Source: JADJQU01 sp035490315
GTDB lineage: Bacteria > Planctomycetota > UBA1135 > GCA-002686595
DNA: 15,628 nt
Assembly (NCBI GenBank): GCA_035490315.1
Contig: DATHET010000322.1
Location: 1-15,628 of the forward strand
Reading direction: 5' to 3'
Positions 12,343 to 15,628 of this stretch are shown piece by piece. The notes under the pieces were generated by a model that was not told the DNA's origin, ran no database searches, and saw only the letters and a list, made by a program, of their open reading frames with translations. Position numbers and translations under genes: made by a program. The stretch's first letter is position 1, and each line of letters begins with the position of its first letter.

Positions 12343-14568
12343 TCACTGGTAGAACCAGAATTGGAAGGGCGAGAAGCAACCTCCGTCCTCAGAAAGCTCC
12401 CGCTCCAACTTGATCTGAATTCGAGAGCCCGTGACGAGCGCGGCCGGAATCGTGAATCGGGGCTCTACCCAGCCCGTCTCCGACTTGGCGATCTCCCAGA
12501 TTCCTGCCGTCTGATAGCCGACCGTGACTCGAAGCCTGCTCGAAAACCGCGCGTCGGTGCGAACGGCCATCTCGAGCTCGGATGCGGGCTCGGCCGCGAC
12601 CCGGAATTGCGCCGATTCGAGGACGATTCGTCCGCCGTCCACGATCTGCCGTTCCGACGACTCCCCAAGTGCATACGCCTGGACCACGCTCCTCGCCGGC
12701 GGGCTCGAGCTCCAGTCATGCGCCTGCTCGTCCGGAAGCCACGCTGCGTCGAGTGAATCGACCAGGCGACGCCCTGGCAAGGCTGGTGCAATGGGCGTCG
12801 CCGATTCCGGCGTTCCTCCGCCGTTCCATTCGGCCGCAAAGACGATCTTGTCCGATTCGGCGCAGATCGTGTTCAGCTCGAGATGGGACCGATGAAGCTC
12901 GAGATTCAGGATGCCGCACTCTTTCCAACCAGGAAACCATCCGGGATAGACCGCGAAATAGCTCGGCTTCCGTGGAAGCGGCGCACGGCGCGCATGCTCG
13001 AAGAGACAGCCGGCCCCCGAGCGCGCCGCGCGCGCGTAACCTGCGCTCGTCAGGCCGAGCATGTCCACCGTCGATCGCCGGCTGTAATACGCGATCGCAC
13101 CCGCATCGTTCAGCCCGACGACCGCGTCGTGCGAAAGATTGAGATCGATCCAGCGGCCTGTGTCCACCTGCTGGTGGAGGATGTTCTCGCAATTTCGCGC
13201 GTAGATCTCCGGCACGCGCCGCAGCTCGGGCACGGCGTAAGCGATCCAGGTGGACAGCGGAACCAGCAGCGCGGCCGCTGCGAGCGGCAGCTTGAGCGGA
13301 CGCGGCGCCGCCGACCATGCGAGGCTCGAGAGCCTTCCCCAGCCTGTCGCGAGCAAGACCAGGAAAAGCAGGAAGATCCCGTGCTGATAACGGAAGTGAT
13401 GCGTGAATCGGGAGACTGCGATCGAATTGAGCAGGATTCCTGCGCCGATCAAGAGCAGCAGGCTCGCACCGCTTGCCCAACGCTGCCGAAACTTCCATGC
13501 GAGCACGACGAAGAGCAGGACCGCCGCGATGTTCACGAAGGCGAGCGGCGCAGGGATGGTGAACCCTCGGCCTGGATCGAGAAGCGAGAGGAACAACGAC
13601 GCGGTGTCGCGAAGGACGCCCGGTACCGCCATGAAGAGCTCGCGCCGGGTGTCGGGATACGGTTCCGAGAAGATCGACTTGGCCTGGCTGCTCATCGGCT
13701 CCACGTAGCCGTCGATCGCGAGATTGACGGCGAACGGAAGCGCAGCTGCAATCCATGGAATCAGGAGCGCGGGAGTCCAGAAGACGCGTCCTTCTTCGCG
13801 TTTCGAAACGCGCCAGCGGTCGACGACCATGACCACGCCGAGCACGCCGCACAGGACAGCGCCCTCGGGCCGCGAGCCCGCGAGTGCGAGCATCCACCAG
13901 GGAAGCGTGCGGAAGCGCGCCTCTTTGCGTTCGCGCAGATAAGCCAGCGTCGTTCCGAGCAGCGCCGTCCCGTAGAGCGCGAGCTCCATCCCGCTCAGGA
14001 ATCCCCAGAGCAACAAGGGACTGAAGAAGAAGAGCGCGAGGGCGAGAAGACCGCTGCCGACGCCGCCCAAGTTGTGCGCGAGCCGTGCGACGAGCAGCGC
14101 GCACAGACAGTACCCGACGAAACCCACGCTGAGTGCCCACGAGATGCACCAGGTCGGCGAAAGGTCGAGAAGGTGCGGCGGAAGGAGCAGCAGCGGATAC
14201 CAGAGACTCGTCGAGCCGCTGCTCGGCGCGCTTCCGGCCGTGTACGCGAAGGGATGACCTTCAGCGATGGCTCGCGCGTACTGCAGATAGATGAACGCGT
14301 CGTCCACGGGAAGCGAGATCTCGCCGCCGGTGAGCGCCAGCTCGGCGCGGATCATTCGTATCGCCGAGAACGCCGCGATGGCGAGCACGATCCCTACCAG
14401 AGCGACGCGCATCCAGGGGCGGCCGAGCAGGTCGGCTGCGGCCGTTCTCGCGCTGAATGGAAGAGTTGCGAGCGGATGTTCGAGCTCGCGCGTCGAGACG
14501 CGACCCGACCGCCGACTCCGAGTATCCACCTCTGCCTTCTTACCACACCGATCGAAATCCAGGCGCAT
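12343..14568 (-). CDS. GT-C type membrane glycosyltransferase with C-terminal beta domain
   Basis: 741 residues from the ATG at 14568. The frame is open further upstream, but there it overlaps the MmcQ/YjbR gene on the other strand. A basic cytoplasmic start is followed by a first membrane helix (about 54-72). Then comes PVDDAFIYLQYARAIAEGHP (87-106), the Asp-Asp motif in the first outside loop that marks GT-C enzymes using polyprenyl-phosphate sugars, and SGSTSLWYPLL. Some nine or ten more helices run to about residue 445. Residues 450-600 form an extracytoplasmic region with VVGLNDAGAIAYYSRRSTVD followed by MLGL, typical of this group. Residues 640-741 look like an extra beta-sandwich, reminiscent of a carbohydrate-binding module. 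It likely transfers a sugar to an envelope polymer, lipid or protein; donor and acceptor cannot be told. A later start at Met53 (14412) is possible. Confidence 0.85.
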   Translation of the reverse strand: MRLDFDRCGKKAEVDTRSRRSGRVSTRELEHPLATLPFSARTAAADLLGRPWMRVALVGIVLAIAAFSAIRMIRAELALTGGEISLPVDDAFIYLQYARAIAEGHPFAYTAGSAPSSGSTSLWYPLLLLPPHLLDLSPTWCISWALSVGFVGYCLCALLVARLAHNLGGVGSGLLALALFFFSPLLLWGFLSGMELALYGTALLGTTLAYLRERKEARFRTLPWWMLALAGSRPEGAVLCGVLGVVMVVDRWRVSKREEGRVFWTPALLIPWIAAALPFAVNLAIDGYVEPMSSQAKSIFSEPYPDTRRELFMAVPGVLRDTASLFLSLLDPGRGFTIPAPLAFVNIAAVLLFVVLAWKFRQRWASGASLLLLIGAGILLNSIAVSRFTHHFRYQHGIFLLFLVLLATGWGRLSSLAWSAAPRPLKLPLAAAALLVPLSTWIAYAVPELRRVPEIYARNCENILHQQVDTGRWIDLNLSHDAVVGLNDAGAIAYYSRRSTVDMLGLTSAGYARAARSGAGCLFEHARRAPLPRKPSYFAVYPGWFPGWKECGILNLELHRSHLELNTICAESDKIVFAAEWNGGGTPESATPIAPALPGRRLVDSLDAAWLPDEQAHDWSSSPPARSVVQAYALGESSERQIVDGGRIVLESAQFRVAAEPASELEMAVRTDARFSSRLRVTVGYQTAGIWEIAKSETGWVEPRFTIPAALVTGSRIQIKLERELSEDGGCFSPFQFWFYQ

Positions 14569-14706
14569 GCGCGCGATCTTCCGTGGAACCAAAGCCAGGC
14601 CGGCCCTTCCGATCACCGCCTTCCGAACCGAGCGGTCGCTTCGTAGGCTGTTCGTCGACGCGCCGGAGCGGCCACTCGCGCGCGGACGAAGGAGCGTGCG
14701 TGTGCG

Positions 14707-15076
14707 ATGGGAAAGAACGAGCTGGAGGGTGACGGAGTGGTGCTGGCGCTGCGCAAGCTCGCGCTCCAGCAAGGCGATGTCGAGGAAGGGCTCGCCTGCA
14801 AGGGCACGGTGATCCAGCGCGACGTTCAAGGTCCGTGGAAAGGCGTTTCTGTTTCTGAAGCCCGGGCGAGTGATGATGAAGCTCGAAACGTCGCGCGACG
14901 AAGCGATGAAGCACGCGAGCAGGACTCCGGGTCGCTACAAGATCGGCGCGGGCGGCTGGGCAACGGTGACTTACAGCGAGCCGAAGGAAGTGTCGCTGCC
15001 GATGCTCGAGCGGTGGGTCGAGGAGAGCTACGAGCTCTTCGCCGCGGCACCGAAGCCGCGCAGCTCGAAGAAGTGA
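14707..15076 (+). pseudogene. MmcQ/YjbR-family gene with a frameshift
   Basis: The first frame (14707 onward) reads GKNELEGDGVVLALRKLALQ ... DVEEGLACKGTVIQ and then turns to nonsense. The second frame (from about 14813) reads SATFKVRGKAFLFLKPGRV, MMKLETSRDEAMKHA, GRYKIGAGGWATVTYSE and LPMLERWVEESYELFAAA to a stop at 15076. Joined, they give about 123 residues, the usual size and motif order of the YjbR/MmcQ family (small cytoplasmic proteins with a double-wing-like fold, role uncertain). The shift lies near 14812-14820 (ATCCAGCGCG). Loss of an AG from CAGAGCGCG would explain it. An AAGGAG sits 12 bases before the ATG. A GTG at 14870 could start a short product but would lose the first strands and helix. 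A sequencing error cannot be excluded. Confidence 0.75.
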
Positions 15077-15090
15077 GGCCCGAGGACGGC

Positions 15091-15096
15091 GAGGAG
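15091..15096 (+). promoter_or_regulatory. GAGGAG ribosome binding site before a damaged small gene
   Basis: GAGGAG lies eight bases before a GTG at 15105, just after the MmcQ/YjbR stop. Its position suggests that a small gene was translated from this GTG before the following dinucleotide change put the frame out of register. Confidence 0.4.
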
Positions 15097-15104
15097 TTGG
15101 AACC

Positions 15105-15235
15105 GTGACACCACGCCGAAGGGTTGGAAGCAGTGGACGATCGCCGTCCTGAGAGTCTTCGCCTTCGGTGCGATCGCCGTCTACGGGATCGCGTGCCTGC
15201 TCAGGTCCTGCGAAGCCGCCTACACGAGGGATTAG
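15105..15235 (+). pseudogene. Small single-pass membrane protein with a broken start
   Basis: A frame ending in TAG at 15235 reads TPKGWKQWTIAVL, RVFAFGAIAVYGIACLL and RSCEAAYTRD: a basic, Trp-containing start, one hydrophobic helix and a polar tail, about 42 residues. The frame has no ATG, GTG or TTG between the stop at 15076 and this segment. A GTG at 15105 with GAGGAG eight bases before it is two bases out of register. If GTGACACCACG were GTGACCACG (one AC fewer), the start would read MTTPKGWKQW. So this is either a gene broken by a two-base duplication, an assembly error, or a chance match. It follows the MmcQ/YjbR gene by 28 bases and could have been co-transcribed. I do not recognise a family. 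Confidence 0.4.
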
Positions 15236-15316
15236 CACGCAATCGCCCCAAGATTCTGCGGGACTCCCTCGGCACATCACGAGCGGGTCGAGCTTCCGCA
15301 GGCCTACGTCTTGCCG

Positions 15317-15628
15317 TCACCCTCGCTCCAGAAGAATCGCGAGCTGCGCAAACAACCAATCCTGCTCGGCATAGATTGCCGCCGTCGACGGGTCATCGCG
15401 TGGCACGAACTCCAGGTAGCGGCCTTCTTCGTAGCCTTCAGAATTGGTGACCCATCGAAGCGCGTGCGTCGCTCCTGGCTCGACCGCATGGTCGTAATCA
15501 TTCAGGGTGAGCCGAGCGCCGTGCGCTCCTTGCGCCAGCAGCTGTGGGAATTGATCGAAGAGCTCGTCGAAGCGGGCCGTTGTCGCGCTTCGCACTCGCT
15601 CGTGGACGGTCTTCAGCGCGGAAGACAG
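15317..15628 (-). CDS. C-terminal part of a protein of unknown function (open at right edge)
   Basis: The minus-strand frame is open from the window edge to a TGA at 15317, giving 104 residues, LSSALKTVHERVRSA to LLERG. The composition is that of a normal soluble protein (balanced acidic, aromatic and aliphatic residues), in contrast to the opposite-strand frames. Recognisable stretches are FDELFDQFPQLLAQGAHGAR, LNDYDHAVEPGATHALRWVT, GYEEGRYLEFVPRDDP and a closing helix EQDWLFAQLAILLERG. No signal peptide or membrane helix is seen in this part. A GTG at 15595 could be a start, but it has no obvious ribosome binding site and the frame continues beyond the window, so the true start may lie outside. 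I do not recognise the family. It converges on the two damaged plus-strand genes. Confidence 0.55.
   Translation of the reverse strand: MSSALKTVHERVRSATTARFDELFDQFPQLLAQGAHGARLTLNDYDHAVEPGATHALRWVTNSEGYEEGRYLEFVPRDDPSTAAIYAEQDWLFAQLAILLERG

Noticed and set aside
12883..14646. 587-codon plus-strand open frame
   Set aside because: Antisense to the glycosyltransferase; dominated by Arg, Glu and Gln, as expected opposite Leu/Ala/Ser-rich membrane codons.

Overview
The window looks like a chromosomal stretch of a high-GC bacterium with an outer membrane, most likely a member of the Planctomycetota. The main clue is a pair of secreted proteins that share a C-terminal domain starting YCTAKVNSLGCTP; from memory this domain is typical of planctomycete secreted proteins. 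Other clues are a DUF4412-like secreted protein, a C-terminally barrelled (porin-like) protein, and many unlinked genes on alternating strands. No rRNA, tRNA, CRISPR array, integrase or transposase was recognised.

Layout. 1-1460 (-): secD, running off the left edge. 1812-2189 (-): small secreted protein of unknown function. 2402-4615 (+): an unusual fusion of an exported transglutaminase-like domain and a porin-type barrel, ending in a strong hairpin terminator. 4718-5845 (-): first YCTAK-domain protein. 6061-7542 (+): medium-chain NADPH dehydrogenase/quinone reductase with an N-terminal export-like extension and four C-terminal membrane helices; its last codons and stop lie inside a 105-base near-perfect palindrome (7528-7632). 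7670-7792 (-): 40-residue membrane protein with an ideal ribosome binding site. 8082-9089 (+): pirin-family protein. 9181-9446 (-): decayed nitrilase remnant. 9593-9650: half copy of the palindromic element. 9863-10702 (+): DUF4412-like secreted protein. 10757-11794 (-): second YCTAK-domain protein. 11941-12276 (+): YdeI/OmpD-associated family protein with its conserved core missing. 12343-14568 (-): GT-C type membrane glycosyltransferase. 14707-15076 (+): frameshifted MmcQ/YjbR gene. 15105-15235 (+): small membrane protein with a broken start. 15317-15628 (-): C-terminal part of an unknown protein, open at the right edge.

The genes do not form an obvious operon or pathway. The common theme is the cell envelope: protein export (SecD), secreted and outer-membrane proteins, a membrane glycosyltransferase and small membrane proteins. 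The right half (about 9.1-15.2 kb) holds four damaged genes, suggesting either local decay or assembly errors. The strongest candidates for novelty are the transglutaminase-like/porin fusion with a substituted catalytic His, the palindromic repeat family that supplies a stop codon to a neighbouring gene, and the shared C-terminal domain carried by two otherwise unrelated secreted proteins.
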